Positions 50,204-59,128 of a stretch of 64,000 bases of DNA are shown piece by piece (positions within the stretch are counted from its first letter, which is position 1; each line of letters opens with the position of its first letter). The stretch is from Desulfobulbaceae bacterium (GTDB lineage Bacteria; Desulfobacterota; Desulfobulbia; Desulfobulbales; SURF-16). The DNA lies in the NCBI GenBank assembly GCA_023230525.1, contig JALNXE010000008.1, positions 1 through 64,000 on the forward strand, written 5' to 3'. Under the pieces are notes generated by a model. The model was not told the origin of the DNA. It saw only the letters and a program-made list of their open reading frames with translations, and did not search any database. The position numbers and the translations under genes are program-made.

Positions 50204-52210
50204 ATGTGCGGCATTGCCGGAATTTACAATTATGCTGGTTCTTCAACGGTCAGCCGGAACGTACTGATAGCCATGCGCGATGCAATGGTTCATCGCGGAC
50301 CGGATGGTGCGGGACTTTGGGTTGCGACCGACGGTCGGATCGGGCTGGCCCATCGGCGGTTGTCAATTATTGACCTTGATGAGAGTGCTGCGCAGCCAAT
50401 GAGCAACGAAGATGGTCTGGTCCAGGTTACATTTAACGGTGAGATTTACAACCATCTTTCGCTGCGTGCGGAGCTGGCCACAGCGGGCCATAGGTTCCGA
50501 ACCGACCATTCCGATACCGAGGTCCTGGTCCACGGTTACGAAGAATGGGGCATTGACGGCCTGTTGCAGCGTTTGCACGGGATGTGGGGTTTTGCTGTGT
50601 GGGATGCGCGGGAAAGGCGCTTGACTCTCGCCCGCGATCGGGTCGGAATCAAACCGGTCTATTTCGCGCTCCACAACGGTGCTCTCTTGTTTGCCTCCGA
50701 AATCAAGGCACTGTTGGAATACCCTGGACTGGAGCGGGAAATCTCGCCGCGTGCCATGTACCACTACCTCAGTTTTCTTACCACTCCTGCGCCCATGACC
50801 ATGTTTCGCGGTATTTACAAGCTGCCGGCAGGCCACTATCTTCAGGTGGATGGGAGCGGCCGGCTCAGGGCACAGCGCTATTGGGACGCCTTGCCCGGTT
50901 CCGGCATCGACCAGCGGGAGCTGGTCGGACTCTCCCCACGGGGCCGCGAAGAATTCTACGTGCGCGGAATCCGTGAGCACCTCGAAAAGGCGGTTGAGAA
51001 ACGGATGATGTCCGATGTGCCCTTCGGCGCCTTTCTCTCCGGCGGGATCGACTCCTCGACCAACGTCGCTCTGATGGGGCGTTACACTGACAGGCCGGTC
51101 AACACCTTCTCGGTGGGCTTCAAGGATCACACCCATCTCAACGAGTTGGACTATGCCGAGCGGGTGGCCAAGCTGTTTGGAACCCGCCATCACGAGGTCC
51201 TGATTGATGAGCAGGATATGATCGGTTACCTCGACGATCTCATTCTTCACCAGGACGAACCAATCGCGGACTGGGTCTGCATTCCGCTCTATTTCGTCTC
51301 CAAGCTGGCCCGTGACAGCGGGGTGACGGTGGTTCAGGTTGGAGAAGGAGCGGACGAACAGTTCTGCGGTTACGCCAGCTACATGGGTTATCTGCGCCTG
51401 TACCAACGCTATTGGCAACCCTTCCGTCGGCTACCAGGACTGTTGAAGCATCTCGCGGCAGGGGCCGCCGGCAAGATAGCCGGGTTCCATCCCCGTTTCG
51501 AGATGTATGCCGACATCGTCGGCCGGGCCGCCGATGACCGCGAGCACTTCTGGAGCGGCGCGACCTTCTTCTGGGAAAGCCAAAAAAAAAGGCTTATCCG
51601 CTCAGGCGGAATTCCGGAAGAGAATATCTCGCCCGAACTTGTGGATTGTGGCCTGCTCCCCGAGTCGTATCTTGAAACGGATAGCTTTGAGATAATCCGC
51701 TCCTTCCGCGACCGCATCGAGACAGCATGCCCTGGGCAGGACGTTCTCACCCGCATGATCTATAACGAGTTTAAATTGCGCCTGCCGGAATTGCTGTTGA
51801 TGCGGGTGGACAAGATAACCATGGCCAACTCGCTGGAGGCCCGGGTCCCGTTTCTCGATCATGAACTGGTGCAGTTCACCATGGACATCCCGATGGAGGA
51901 TAAGGTTCGTGGCGGCCAGGCCAAGTATCTCTTGAAAAAAGCGGTAAAAGGATGGATCCCCGACGATATCATCAATCGTAAGAAAATGGGGTTCGGCGCG
52001 CCGATGGCGCAGTGGCTGCAAGGGGATTTTGGGAATTATGTTGAGAACAGGCTGCTCGCCTCACCGCTCCTGAGCCATGGCTATTTCGATGGTGACTACA
52101 TAAGGGGGCTGTTTCGCGACCATAGGTTGGGACGACGCGACAACGCCGGCTACATCTGGGTGCTGTTTAATCTCGGCGCCTGGTACGAACATTGGCTCAA
52201 GCCGGATTGA
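50204..52210 (+). CDS. Asparagine synthase-like glutamine amidotransferase, second copy
   Basis: 668 residues, paralogue of the preceding gene with the same order: Cys2 nucleophile (MCGIAGIYN), HRGPDGAGLW, FNGEIYNH, pyrophosphatase loop FLSGGIDSS at about 278, VGEGADEQFCGYASY and EARVPFLDHELVQF. The two copies share the region SIDFTGR/QVDGSGR...YWD poorly but the active sites well, so they probably act on different sugar acids or positions. Start ATG 50204 lies 18 bases after the previous stop. Confidence 0.9.
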   Translation: MCGIAGIYNYAGSSTVSRNVLIAMRDAMVHRGPDGAGLWVATDGRIGLAHRRLSIIDLDESAAQPMSNEDGLVQVTFNGEIYNHLSLRAELATAGHRFRTDHSDTEVLVHGYEEWGIDGLLQRLHGMWGFAVWDARERRLTLARDRVGIKPVYFALHNGALLFASEIKALLEYPGLEREISPRAMYHYLSFLTTPAPMTMFRGIYKLPAGHYLQVDGSGRLRAQRYWDALPGSGIDQRELVGLSPRGREEFYVRGIREHLEKAVEKRMMSDVPFGAFLSGGIDSSTNVALMGRYTDRPVNTFSVGFKDHTHLNELDYAERVAKLFGTRHHEVLIDEQDMIGYLDDLILHQDEPIADWVCIPLYFVSKLARDSGVTVVQVGEGADEQFCGYASYMGYLRLYQRYWQPFRRLPGLLKHLAAGAAGKIAGFHPRFEMYADIVGRAADDREHFWSGATFFWESQKKRLIRSGGIPEENISPELVDCGLLPESYLETDSFEIIRSFRDRIETACPGQDVLTRMIYNEFKLRLPELLLMRVDKITMANSLEARVPFLDHELVQFTMDIPMEDKVRGGQAKYLLKKAVKGWIPDDIINRKKMGFGAPMAQWLQGDFGNYVENRLLASPLLSHGYFDGDYIRGLFRDHRLGRRDNAGYIWVLFNLGAWYEHWLKPD

Positions 52211-52483
52211 CTTTATGCATCAGGTGCTGATCATGGGGCCATGGGGCCGGTAATTTTCTAGTTCCACGGGTTTTGCCGGGGACGCAAAAGAATGAGCTTG
52301 TCCACCATGTCGTTATGCGACTCGGTATGAAGTAGTGCGAGATATAACGGAAGTATATTACAATCGGCAGAGACGACAGTATCTTAAACCTGTAACCAAT
52401 GAAAAGCGATATTATGAAAAACAGCCTGAGGACGTGAACCTTTTGGTCTTCACTATTTCCGGCCGAGGTCAAAAAAGATAGAT
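52211..52483. other. Non-coding spacer after the amidotransferases
   Basis: 273 bases, AT-richer toward the end, with no recognisable gene. It contains a short direct repeat GGGGCCAT/GGGGCC near 52235. No terminator with a T-run was found, so transcription could continue into the next gene. Confidence 0.5.
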
Positions 52484-53785
52484 ATGAATTTTCTGAAAAT
52501 CCGGTGGGTTCTACTAATTCTATCATTTTTCCTTATAGGTGCCGGGTTTCTTGCTGTCGCGGCCTGGGATTTGATGCTGGGGCCGATTTGTACAAGTTGC
52601 GAATCTGGTGGGGCCTGGGTGGAGCCGGCTTGGGTGAGACAGCCGGATTTAAATAATGCAGGGGGCAAGGTGTTGGCTGCAGAGCTATACCATTCACCGG
52701 AAATATCCGCGGACGGTGAAAGGGTGTATGTGTCGGCTGCAGGGGATGCGGGGTTTCGTTTGCAGTATAAGTTGGATCCCAGATTAGTTTATGAAGTAAC
52801 TGTAGAGGGCGCTAATGAGAGCGGACATACGACGCTTCGTATTGGGAGGGATGGAAAAGTCAGTTATCATCCTGCGCCGGATGGCCAGATGGTTTACTCT
52901 ATTTTCGGAGTCCGTTTATTGGAGTTGTTGATATATTCGGATAGTCCTTATCGCTACCGTCTGGATAAGGTTTCCATTCTTTTATGTCCTGAGTGCAAGA
53001 ACGATGAAGAATTGCGGGCGGAGATACGGCGGCAGATTCCTGCTCTGGATATGATGTTCGCGGAACAGCCGCTCGATGCAGTCCGCCAGCTTCTGGATTG
53101 GGCCGCCAATCGGGCGGATTATGCCTTCGGGCAAAGTATCGCCGCGCAGACGAATATTTCCCCGTTGTCGGCAGCCCAGATTTACTTTGGGGTGTTTGAG
53201 CCGAACCGCGGTGGGGTCTATTGCGGCGGCGAGGCGGAATTTTTTGATCGGATTCTCAAGCTGTTCGCTGTCGATTCGTTTATATGGAATTTCGGGGATC
53301 TCAAGGATGACCTCACGCATGTGACGGTGGTAATAGCAGACCACTCCCTTAATAATACACGTTTTTTTGTTTTTGACCCGACCTTTAATTTAACTTTCCG
53401 CAGTTCAGAAAATGGGGAGTTGCTGGATATTGAGCAGGTTTTTGCCTTGATTCGCAAAGGCCAATGGGAGCAGATACACGCGGAAACACGGCCCTTGGAG
53501 CAGCGTGATTTCCTGGTGCCAAAAGATGAGCCCCAGTCATGCAGGGAATTTCGGCAGGAGACGGAGGAGTGGCTGGTCTGTGGTTATCCCGGATACAGTA
53601 TAGATGTCTATCTTAATAATTGTGCATCACTATTCCAGGCAGGAGGATATCAAAAGGGGTTGCCGGGCTTTCTGGAATTGCTCATGAAGCGAAGTTTTCA
53701 GGTGGGGCCAAGCACCCAGCCTGGTACCAGGGAGAGCTTTATTCGGCTTCTTGCGCGTTATGGTATTCCGGTGGGCATGCCGTAA
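52484..53785 (+). CDS. Membrane-anchored protein with transglutaminase-like triad
   Basis: 433 residues. One N-terminal membrane helix (about 7-28) anchors a domain expected in the periplasm. The first part (about 60-165) is beta-rich. The rest carries what looks like a transglutaminase/cysteine-protease core: Cys247 in GGVYCGGEAEFF, His279 in DDLTHVTVVIADH and Asp298 in RFFVFDPTFNLTF, with spacing usual for that triad. Transglutaminase-like proteins can cleave or form amide bonds. Beside two amidotransferase genes, it could act on amide groups of the glycan or on a protein partner (inference). It is not a named family to my knowledge. Confidence 0.65.
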   Translation: MNFLKIRWVLLILSFFLIGAGFLAVAAWDLMLGPICTSCESGGAWVEPAWVRQPDLNNAGGKVLAAELYHSPEISADGERVYVSAAGDAGFRLQYKLDPRLVYEVTVEGANESGHTTLRIGRDGKVSYHPAPDGQMVYSIFGVRLLELLIYSDSPYRYRLDKVSILLCPECKNDEELRAEIRRQIPALDMMFAEQPLDAVRQLLDWAANRADYAFGQSIAAQTNISPLSAAQIYFGVFEPNRGGVYCGGEAEFFDRILKLFAVDSFIWNFGDLKDDLTHVTVVIADHSLNNTRFFVFDPTFNLTFRSSENGELLDIEQVFALIRKGQWEQIHAETRPLEQRDFLVPKDEPQSCREFRQETEEWLVCGYPGYSIDVYLNNCASLFQAGGYQKGLPGFLELLMKRSFQVGPSTQPGTRESFIRLLARYGIPVGMP

Positions 53786-54142
53786 GCAAATGCCGACTGC
53801 AGAGCATTAACTAGGATATGGCTTTGAAACATACAAAGAAGTTTGCGAATGGGTGATTTGCTGCGGTTGTGGTTGTGCCAGTGTGGCAAAAGCTGGGCGT
53901 TTAAAACACTCTGAATAACTTTTTTGATGAAAACTCTTTTCGTATTGCGTACTCCGGAAATGCCGGATATCGTTTTCATGCTGTATTTGGTCGGGGGCAA
54001 GTTTCGAGGTGGCAGTTGAAAGACAGGGCTGGCTTGTGTTAACAACGGCTGTCGAAACCTTTGCAAGCGCACCAAGAACACCCAATCAAGTTAAAGTGAG
54101 AGGCTATGGACATTATTTGATGTCCTTGCTCAAGGAGTCTCG
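53786..54142. other. Non-coding spacer before the aminotransferase gene
   Basis: About 357 bases with no supported gene. A 30-codon frame at about 53927-54019 and a minus-strand frame at 53758-54081 lack Shine-Dalgarno sites and recognisable sequence. The length is unusual within an otherwise tight operon, so an internal promoter or a decayed gene is possible, but I could not identify a clear -35/-10 pair. Confidence 0.5.
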
Positions 54143-55252
54143 ATGGAGCAAAAGACAATCTATGTTACGAAGCCATATCTTCCTCCACTGGAAGAATTCC
54201 TGCCCTACCTTGAGCAGATATGGAATAACCGAGTACTTACTAACTGCGGCCCGTTTCATCAGCAATTTGAACAAGCACTGTGTGAGCACCTTGGTGTCCA
54301 GCATATATCTTTGTTCACAAATGGAACGATTGCCTTGGTAACTGCTTTGCAGTCGCTTCGGATCACCGGGGAGGTGATTACCATACCCTATTCATTCGTG
54401 GCCACTTCGCATGCGCTGTTGTGGAATGGGATCAAGCCCGTCTTTGTCGACATTGATTCTAAAACGCTAAACATGGACCCCGCAAAGATTGAGGCAGCTA
54501 TCACGCCGAAGACAACGGCAATTTTGCCGGTTCATTGCTATGGCCATCCGTGTGATGTCGAGGCTATTCAGGAGATCGCTGATATCTATAACCTTAAGGT
54601 TATTTACGACGCAGCCCATGCCTTTGGGGTGCAATGTCACGGTGGCAGTGTGCTGAATCATGGCGATTTGTCGGTATTGAGTTTCCACGCTACAAAGGTT
54701 TTCAACACCTTCGAGGGCGGAGCCATCGTATGTCCGGACGCCAAAACCAAGGTACGCATCGACCAGTTGAAGAACTTCGGCCATGTCGGCGAAGTCAATG
54801 TGGTTGCGACGGGTATCAACGGCAAGATGAGCGAATTCAATGCGGCGCTGGGGTTGTTGCAGCTTAAGCATATTGACAAGGCCTTGTCGCGCCGGAAAGA
54901 AATTGATTTGGCTTACCGTAAACTCTTAAAAGAGATCAAAGGGATTCATTGTTTGGGAGACTCTGGTGAGGAGATCGCAAACTACGCCTACTTCCCCATC
55001 TTGGTGGGAGACGATTATCCTATCGGGCGTGACGAGCTCTGCCAGGCTCTTAAAGATCGGGGTATTCATCCTCGGCGGTATTTTTACCCGCTGATTTCTG
55101 AATTCCCCATGTACCGCGGGCTGCCTTCCGCCCACTGCGACAACCTGCCACTGGCGACCGAGGCAGCGAGGCAAGTGCTGTGTCTGCCGATCTATCCAGA
55201 CCTGGAACTGTCGGTGGTTGAAGAAGTCTGCCGTTTCATCGCTGAGCAATGA
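54143..55252 (+). CDS. DegT/DnrJ/EryC1-type sugar aminotransferase
   Basis: PLP-dependent enzyme of 369 residues that transfers an amino group to a keto nucleotide sugar, making an amino-deoxy sugar. Seen: YVTKPYLPPLEEFLPYLEQI start, FTNGTIALVTAL, PYSFVATSHALLWNG, PVHCYGHPCD, YDAAHAFG, and the PLP lysine in SFHATKVFNTFEGG at about residue 185. GGAG precedes ATG 54143. The closest functional types (4-amino or 3-amino dTDP-sugars) cannot be told apart by eye. A GNAT acyltransferase two to four genes on may acylate the product. Confidence 0.92.
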   Translation: MEQKTIYVTKPYLPPLEEFLPYLEQIWNNRVLTNCGPFHQQFEQALCEHLGVQHISLFTNGTIALVTALQSLRITGEVITIPYSFVATSHALLWNGIKPVFVDIDSKTLNMDPAKIEAAITPKTTAILPVHCYGHPCDVEAIQEIADIYNLKVIYDAAHAFGVQCHGGSVLNHGDLSVLSFHATKVFNTFEGGAIVCPDAKTKVRIDQLKNFGHVGEVNVVATGINGKMSEFNAALGLLQLKHIDKALSRRKEIDLAYRKLLKEIKGIHCLGDSGEEIANYAYFPILVGDDYPIGRDELCQALKDRGIHPRRYFYPLISEFPMYRGLPSAHCDNLPLATEAARQVLCLPIYPDLELSVVEEVCRFIAEQ

Positions 55253-55295
55253 CCGTGGAATGCAAGCAGACCGATGGATTCAGCGGAGGCTCAAA

Positions 55296-55994
55296 ATGAG
55301 GCTGGCCATAATGCAGCCTTACTTCCTGCCCTATATCGGCTATTACCAGCTCATAGCGGCGGTGGATGTTTTCGTGGTTTACGACAACATCAAATACACC
55401 AAGAAGGGTTGGATTAACCGCAATCGCATGTTGTTGAACGGAACGGACGCGACTTTCTCTCTACCGTTGAAGAAGGATTCGGATTCCCTCAATGTAGTAG
55501 AACGGGAGCTGGCCGCTGATTTTAATCGCGATAAACTGCTCAGCCAATTTAAGGGCGCGTATGGCCGTGCTCCGTATTTTGCAAAGACCTTCCCGTTGGT
55601 CGAGCAGATCGTTCGTCATGAAGATAAGAATCTTTTCCGGTTTATTTACCATTCCATTCTGAGTGTTTGCGGGTATCTCGGTATAGAAAAGGAGATCAGG
55701 ATCTCTTCAAACATCGCCTGCGATCACGAGCTGAAGGGGCAGGACAAGGTGCTGGCCATGTGTCAGGCGATGGATGCGGACACCTATGTCAACGCCATAG
55801 GCGGCATGGAGCTTTACTCGAAGGACGAGTTCAGGGTGCGTGGCATCGAACTAAAGTTTATCAAATCGAAGCTGTGCGCATACGAGCAATTCGGTAACGA
55901 ATTCGTGCCTTGGCTTTCAATTGTCGACGTGATGATGTTCAATCCTATCGAGACGATCCGTGATTTGATCTCGAACAGATATGAGTTAATCTGA
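55296..55994 (+). CDS. WbqC-like family protein
   Basis: 232 residues of the WbqC-like family, found in O-antigen and capsule loci but without a settled function. Hallmarks seen: LAIMQPYFLPYIGYYQLI at the N-terminus, FVVYDNIKYTKKGWINRNR, and FVPWLSIVDVMMFNP near the C-terminus. ATG 55296 has GGAGG 6 bases upstream. A longer frame from 55218 overlaps the aminotransferase gene and lacks such a site. Its place right after an aminotransferase is common for this family. Confidence 0.88.
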   Translation: MRLAIMQPYFLPYIGYYQLIAAVDVFVVYDNIKYTKKGWINRNRMLLNGTDATFSLPLKKDSDSLNVVERELAADFNRDKLLSQFKGAYGRAPYFAKTFPLVEQIVRHEDKNLFRFIYHSILSVCGYLGIEKEIRISSNIACDHELKGQDKVLAMCQAMDADTYVNAIGGMELYSKDEFRVRGIELKFIKSKLCAYEQFGNEFVPWLSIVDVMMFNPIETIRDLISNRYELI

Positions 55995-55997
55995 ACC

Positions 55998-56960
55998 ATG
56001 TTTCATTGGAAAAAATTAGGTAAAATATTCACCCCGCAAGAAGTGACAGGACGTCCTTGGTTGAAGGAATTCGCTCAGGCCCCGGCCACTTTGCTCCTTG
56101 ACGATGTAGTGCGCGTATATTTTTCCTGCCGTCCCCCTGCGGATGCGAACGGGCAATATGTGAGCTATTCCGCTTACGTCGATCTGAATCGTGCCGATCT
56201 GTTCAAGGTATGCCATGTCGCCGAACAACCCATCCTCAGCCTGGGGGGGCTAGGCGAGTTTGACGAGTTCGGCATCTATCCCGTGTCGGTGATCCGCGAC
56301 CGTGGGAAAGTGCTCGCCTATTATGCTGGCTGGACGCGCTGCGAATCGGTCCCCTTTAACGTCGCCATTGGCTGTGCGGTGAGCAGCGACGAAGGCAAGA
56401 CCTTCAGCAAATTGGGCAGCGGTCCAGTGTTGAGCTATTCACCAGACGAACCTTTTGTGTTGAGCGGCCCGAAGGTGCGGCATTATAACGGCCTATGGTA
56501 TCTCTTTTACATTGCCGGACGCAAATGGAAACTGGTCGATGGTCGTGCAGAACCGGTGTATAAGATTCGCATGGCGACCTCACCGGATGGTATCCATTGG
56601 AATAAGATTAACAAGGATTTGATCCCGAGCCGCATTGAGGAAGACGAGGCCCAGGCCAGCCCGGACGTGTACTACACCAACGGCAAATATCATATGTTTT
56701 TCTGCTACCGTTACAGCAGCCATTATCGCTGCATGCAGAACGGTTATCGCATTGGGTACGCCTCCAGCAACAATCTGATCGACTGGGTGCGGGACGACAG
56801 CAAGGCGGGCATCGACGTGTCGGAACAAGGCTGGGATGCCGAAATGATCAGTTACCCGCATGTATTCGAACTGGATGGCAAGACCTATCTTGCTTACCTC
56901 GGCGACCAGGTCGGCCGCTATGGTTTCGGGTTGGCAGTACTCGAAGGTAATTTGGAGTAG
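55998..56960 (+). CDS. Five-bladed-propeller glycosidase-like protein, first copy
   Basis: 320 residues with the repeat pattern of the GH43/GH32/GH130 propeller clan: KLGKIFTPQ start, DEFGIYPVSVIRDRGKVLAYYAGW, VAIGCAVSSDEGKTFSKLG, GPKVRHYNGLWYLFYIAG, IRMATSPDGIHWNKIN and ISYPHVFELDGKTYLAYLGD. No signal peptide, so it acts inside the cell. Catalytic residues cannot be assigned by eye; some relatives in polysaccharide loci may be phosphorylases or non-catalytic. It is followed after 3 bases by a paralogue. Confidence 0.78.
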   Translation: MFHWKKLGKIFTPQEVTGRPWLKEFAQAPATLLLDDVVRVYFSCRPPADANGQYVSYSAYVDLNRADLFKVCHVAEQPILSLGGLGEFDEFGIYPVSVIRDRGKVLAYYAGWTRCESVPFNVAIGCAVSSDEGKTFSKLGSGPVLSYSPDEPFVLSGPKVRHYNGLWYLFYIAGRKWKLVDGRAEPVYKIRMATSPDGIHWNKINKDLIPSRIEEDEAQASPDVYYTNGKYHMFFCYRYSSHYRCMQNGYRIGYASSNNLIDWVRDDSKAGIDVSEQGWDAEMISYPHVFELDGKTYLAYLGDQVGRYGFGLAVLEGNLE

Positions 56961-56963
56961 CCA

Positions 56964-57920
56964 ATGAAGTGGCAAAAACTCGGCAAGATATTTGACCCCA
57001 CGCAGCACTCGCTGCCAAACGGCTGTGTGCAGTTTGCCCAGTCACCGCAAACCCTGGTTTTCGACGATTTTGTGCGCATCTACTTCTCTACGCGAGCATT
57101 GGACAGCAAGGGCAAATTCCTGAGCCATATCGCCTTCTGCGATATGCACAAGAACCTGCTCGATATCATTCGTGTGTCCGACCGAACGGTGATCCCACCC
57201 GGCGGTCTCGGTTGTTTCGATGAGCACGGCATCTTCCCAATGAATGTGCTGCGTCACGGGGATGCGGTGTACGGCTATACCTGCGGCTGGAATAGACGTG
57301 TGTCGGTGTCAGTGGATACAGCCATTGGCCTCGCCATCAGCCGCGACGATGGCCTTACCTTCCAGCGCATCGGCGATGGGCCGGTGCTGGCCGCTTCATT
57401 GCATGAACCTTTTCTGATTGGCGATAGTTTCGTTAAAGTTATCGGCGGTGTATTTCACATGTGGTATATCTTCGGCACCTGCTGGAAAAAATTTACGCCT
57501 GATGCCGCTCCCGACCGTACTTACAAGATCGGCCATGCGACTTCCAACGATGGCATTAACTGGATCAAGGAAGAGTCGCGGCAGATCATTCCGGATAGGC
57601 TTGGAAGAGATGAAAGTCAGGCGCTGCCGACGGTGATCGAGATCGGAGGGCGATATCACATGTTTTTCTGCTATCGGCATACATTTGATTTTCGTACAAA
57701 TAAGGAAAGGGGTTACCAAATTGGCCATGTCTGGTCGGAAGATCTGCTGAATTGGACGCGAGACGATAATCATCCACGGCTCGAAGGCACGCCGGGAGAA
57801 TGGGACAGTGACATGCAGTGCTACCCCCATGTGTTTGAGTGCGACAATAATATCTATCTCCTTTACAATGGCAACGAGTTCGGGCGTTACGGCTTCGGTC
57901 TGGCAAAACTTGAAACATGA
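56964..57920 (+). CDS. Five-bladed-propeller glycosidase-like protein, second copy
   Basis: 318 residues, paralogue of the gene before it with the same blade pattern: KLGKIFDPT, DEHGIFPMNVLRHGDAVYGYTCGW, AIGLAISRDDGLTFQRIG, HEPFLIGDSFVKVIGGVFHMWYIFG, IGHATSNDGINWIKEE and MQCYPHVFECDNNIYLLYNG. The tandem pair suggests two related substrates or a heterodimer. It overlaps the next gene by 4 bases (ATGA). Confidence 0.78.
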   Translation: MKWQKLGKIFDPTQHSLPNGCVQFAQSPQTLVFDDFVRIYFSTRALDSKGKFLSHIAFCDMHKNLLDIIRVSDRTVIPPGGLGCFDEHGIFPMNVLRHGDAVYGYTCGWNRRVSVSVDTAIGLAISRDDGLTFQRIGDGPVLAASLHEPFLIGDSFVKVIGGVFHMWYIFGTCWKKFTPDAAPDRTYKIGHATSNDGINWIKEESRQIIPDRLGRDESQALPTVIEIGGRYHMFFCYRHTFDFRTNKERGYQIGHVWSEDLLNWTRDDNHPRLEGTPGEWDSDMQCYPHVFECDNNIYLLYNGNEFGRYGFGLAKLET

Positions 57921-59128
57921 ATGGCGTAATCTTCGAACTTCATATCAACCAGGCAAGTGCGGCCAAGATCGAAGATCATTTGGGGGCTTGTAATGATGTT
58001 TTCATCCCACCCTTAAGTGGGCGAGTCGGCATTGACGACTATGCTCGTAAAATCATCGATAAGGCGGTGCGCTTCGAAGCTTGGTCGGGCGAAGTGCTGA
58101 TCGGGCTCGTGGCTGCATATTGCAATGACATTGATGGCCGCGCTGCTTTTATCACTAGCGTCAGCGTTCTGCCGGAATGGCAGGGCATGGGTCTCGCTTC
58201 GCAACTCGTCAAGCGTTGCATTAGTTATGCAAGCAAGCTTGGTTTTACGCGCATAGAACTGGAAGTAGATCGACGTAATGCCGCTGCAACGAGTCTGTAT
58301 GAAAAACACGGTTTCTCCGCCGACAGGGTAAGCGGCCAGTCGGTTACCATGTATTTGGCAATCGGAAAGGAAACGCAGATGACCACGCTTCGCGATTACA
58401 ATGTTGAGATTAAGGATGCCACAGATCACCAATATGCCTATAACTTCGACTTCGACGTGATGCACCCCTACATGATTCGCTCGTTCGAGCCGTTCTTCAG
58501 GAATGGCAGCCTCCTCGAACTTGGCAGCTTTAAGGGAGACTTCACCAGGCGCCTCCTCGACCACTTCGATGATGTCACCTGCGTGGAAGCCTCCGACGTG
58601 GCAATCGAGGAAGCGAAGCGCAAACTCGGCGACGCGGTTAAGTTTATCCATACCCTCTTTGAAACCGTGAATTTGTCCAGGCGTTACGACAATATCGTGT
58701 TGACCCATGTGCTGGAACATCTCGACGATCCAGTGCAGGTGCTGAAACGCATCAATGAGGAATGGCTGGCCGATAGCGGGCGTTTCTTCCTTGTATGTCC
58801 GAATGCCAACGCCCCGTCACGGCAGATCGCGGTCAAGATGGGGTTGATTTCGCATAACGCCGAGGTCACCCCCGCCGAAGCGGAACATGGGCACCGCCGC
58901 ACCTATTCTTTGGATACCTTGGAGCGCGATGCGGTGGCGGCCGGGCTCAAAGTGGTGCATCGCTCTGGAATATTCTTCAAAGCACTGGCCAACTTTCAGT
59001 GGGACCGGCTGTTGCAGACCGATATCGTTTCGCGGGAATATTTGGAAGGATGCTACAAGCTCGGACAGCTTTATCCCGATCTATGTTCAAGCATCTTCCT
59101 GATGTGTGAACGAGGCGATAAAAAATGA
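57917..59128 (+). CDS. GNAT acyltransferase fused to SAM methyltransferase
   Basis: 403 residues. About 1-155 is a GNAT N-acyltransferase with the acyl-CoA motif SVLPEWQGMGLASQLVKRC and the C-terminal NAAATSLYEKHGF. About 160-403 is a class I methyltransferase with LLELGSFKGDFTRRLLDHF, CVEASDVAIEEAK and VLTHVLEHLDDPVQVLKR. The GNAT half could acylate the amino sugar made by the aminotransferase, and the other half could methylate the same sugar (inference). It overlaps both neighbours by 4 bases. Confidence 0.87.
   Translation: MNGVIFELHINQASAAKIEDHLGACNDVFIPPLSGRVGIDDYARKIIDKAVRFEAWSGEVLIGLVAAYCNDIDGRAAFITSVSVLPEWQGMGLASQLVKRCISYASKLGFTRIELEVDRRNAAATSLYEKHGFSADRVSGQSVTMYLAIGKETQMTTLRDYNVEIKDATDHQYAYNFDFDVMHPYMIRSFEPFFRNGSLLELGSFKGDFTRRLLDHFDDVTCVEASDVAIEEAKRKLGDAVKFIHTLFETVNLSRRYDNIVLTHVLEHLDDPVQVLKRINEEWLADSGRFFLVCPNANAPSRQIAVKMGLISHNAEVTPAEAEHGHRRTYSLDTLERDAVAAGLKVVHRSGIFFKALANFQWDRLLQTDIVSREYLEGCYKLGQLYPDLCSSIFLMCERGDKK

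Noticed and set aside
48176..52210. Housekeeping asparagine synthetases
   Set aside because: Two copies with glycan genes on both sides in one operon, so a role in sugar-acid amidation is more likely, though not proven.
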